64,000 nucleotides of DNA from Dasyornis broadbenti (taxonomy: Eukaryota; Chordata; Aves; Passeriformes; Dasyornithidae), in assembly GCA_013397935.1 (NCBI GenBank), contig VZRN01011463.1, forward strand, positions 611,157-675,156. The letters are read 5' to 3'. A program made the translations under genes and the position numbers. This document shows positions 62,301 to 64,000 of the stretch, piece after piece (within the stretch, counting starts at the first letter, position 1; each line of letters begins with the position of its first letter). The notes under the pieces were generated by a model. The model was not told where the DNA came from. It worked only from the letters and a program-made list of their open reading frames with translations, and ran no database searches.

Positions 62301-64000
62301 TCCTTCAATCCTATTAATTGTTATATATTCCAGGACTAAATAACAATTTTTTATGAAAGAAAATATTATTTCTTTTATTTACAAAATACAGATTATCAAA
62401 GAATGACAAAGACAAAATTGGAAACTAAAACCACATGAATTTTAAAAATGCATAGCAAAACTACTACTTATACATTCACTTCAGACGCCTTCCCCCAAAA
62501 GATTATTTTTAAGTTAATTTCAGAAGCTGTTCATTTCACAAAGAAGCACAGATATGACCAACACCATACTATGCCATACTCAAAGGTGTAGCTGCCACTA
62601 CAGCTACAGTGATACACATGCACATCCAGCCTAGTTCTCCTGGAATGCATCTGTGTTAACAGATGTATAGGATTATGAGATTACGGAGATGAGGTGCTTT
62701 TGCAGAAGACCAATTTGGCAGCCCTAATTGCAGGAATGGGGATACTAAATGAAAGGATCTAGTATTTTGAGTGAGTCACACTACCATGGACGCACCCATA
62801 CAAGTTATTACATGACTGTGGATCCCAGTGCCCAGTTCAGCCTCACAGATGTGGTGAGCAGTAAAAAAATATCCTAGAAAATACCCATTTACAGTTAAAA
62901 TTCTCTGCATCACTTTTTAATTTTATCAGTCTGTCAGAGAGAGTTAGAGCAGAAATAAGAGATATGAAGCCATTTTCCTCAACTCTGCAGCACAAACCTC
63001 ATGTACTGCTGGAATGGCTGCTGGGTTGCCTAAACACAGCATGGTGGGCCCACAGACATCTGCTATTTAACAGGTTCACCTCATATTTACATGACTGTTT
63101 CATATTTAATTCAGCATGTGTAAATTTGCACATCAGGTTCTGTGTTTCCAAATTATATATTTAGAAAACACACCAGAATAAGATTAGGAAGTTAGTCTTC
63201 AAAGATCCTTGAAAATTTTGCAGTGAAATATAAATGGGCAGTTTGAATTTTTTTGACCAACCTCTTATTAGCAGATAAATTAAACACAGTTATATCACTG
63301 CACTTTAAGTGGTTGATTTAATTACAGTGTAGCATTTTTCACAAAGTCCACCCTTTTCTGCTGAAGTATAACATAAGTAAAATATTTTAGGATAATAAAT
63401 ATAAATTTTAATATCAATTTATAAGACATAAGACTTTTTTTTATTACTAAAACAAGAATATCAATAACTCTGTCACCTCAGAATCTCTTTCTCAGAAAAA
63501 AAAGAAAAAGAAAACTAGCCACAGGGATCTTTAAATGCCCTAAGGGTTGTATAGAGCACAGATTTCCATGACAATACTGTTAAAATACATCTTTGGCAAG
63601 AGATCAGAGCACCTGACACCACAGGGGCACAGACACAGACACCCTTGAAGCAACCAAGCACCTCAGTAGCCTTGAGAACATTGTGGGAAACACTGGTAGG
63701 AAAAAAACTCCAGCGGCCCCCCAAGACACAGATGTAGTCAGAGCTGGGAACTTCAGCCAAGAACACCTGGATTCAAGGGGCAAGATGCTGTCAATACTCT
63801 CAGAAAGCACTGTCTCCTGGCCATCACTGGGTTTTCATGGATGAGCTTCAGCATCCCACTTGGGAAAGAAGAAATGCAGTATAGCAGCACCCTCATTTGC
63901 ACACTGAATTATTATATCACCAATTTTCTAGTTACTAAAAAAAAAAAAAAACCCCAAACTAAATGAAAACAGGGGAAAACTGAGCAGTACATCTGTTCCA
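59301..64000. other. Non-coding stretch to the window end, no gene seen
   Basis: Mixed sequence with GC-richer patches at 61.6-61.9 and 63.6-63.8 kb, where overlapping open frames of 66-91 codons occur. A repeat-free block at 60.63-60.75 kb keeps several CpGs. An A-rich run lies near 63938. No exon, repeat or RNA gene is supported. Confidence 0.5.

Overview
The window looks like single-copy, non-coding DNA from a vertebrate nuclear genome, most likely a bird. The evidence is: AT-rich, CpG-poor sequence; no bacterial-style gene density; no long open reading frame that survives inspection; no mammalian Alu, B1 or L1 sequence; a few old 5'-truncated fragments resembling CR1 LINE tails (near 42.6, 16.76 and 11.54 kb); two decayed MIR-like SINE fragments (50.42 and 59.18 kb); and many short A-rich (AAAC)n/(CCAA)n tracts, which I associate with avian and especially songbird assemblies. 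The avian call is an inference from repeat style and low repeat load. A turtle or crocodile would be expected to carry more recognisable CR1.

I cannot support any complete protein-coding gene, tRNA, rRNA or known microRNA. Almost all open frames are 60-100 codons, about what chance gives at this base composition. The longest ones are explained by homopolymer tracts or by locally GC-richer sequence. Two short stretches have exon-like properties and are listed at low confidence: an open segment flanked by acceptor and donor at 1165-1286 (+), and a hydrophobic, phase-symmetric open segment at 175-339 (-).

Layout. 0-3 kb: the two exon-like segments and a three-unit amniote-type dispersed repeat (2.2-2.4 kb). 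3-12 kb: plain AT-rich sequence, with a motif cluster at 6.9-7.06 kb (CTCF-like site, tandem GATTGACA, inverted SOX-like pair). 12-20 kb: candidate conserved non-coding blocks with homeodomain-type motifs (12.3-12.65, 19.4-19.8 kb), a 9-N assembly gap in an A/C homopolymer (14.8 kb), an old CR1 tail (16.76 kb) and a second CTCF-like site (18.2 kb). 20-33 kb: AT-rich filler with a perfect foldback (22.85 kb) and a polypurine block followed by a G-rich quadruplex candidate (28.16-28.36 kb). 33-46 kb: AAAC-type tracts, a CpG-retaining block at 38.56-38.95 kb, a 53-bp direct repeat pair 1,095 bp apart (39.54/40.63 kb), a CR1 tail and a block with a perfect CRE and octamer (45.5-45.7 kb). 46-64 kb: a (CA)12 microsatellite, a PBX-PREP/MEIS-type site (46.98 kb), a strong 17-bp hairpin (51.87 kb), a large A/C low-complexity tract (53.3 kb), a GC-richer patch (54.7-55.4 kb), paired GC-rich hairpins (57.5-57.6 kb) and MIR-like remnants.

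The simplest reading is a gene desert or the inside of a very long intron, possibly carrying distal regulatory elements. I found no convincing new biological system. The observations most worth checking are the 53-bp repeat pair, the 17-bp hairpin, the 6.9-7.06 kb and 46.98 kb motif sites, and the two exon-like segments.
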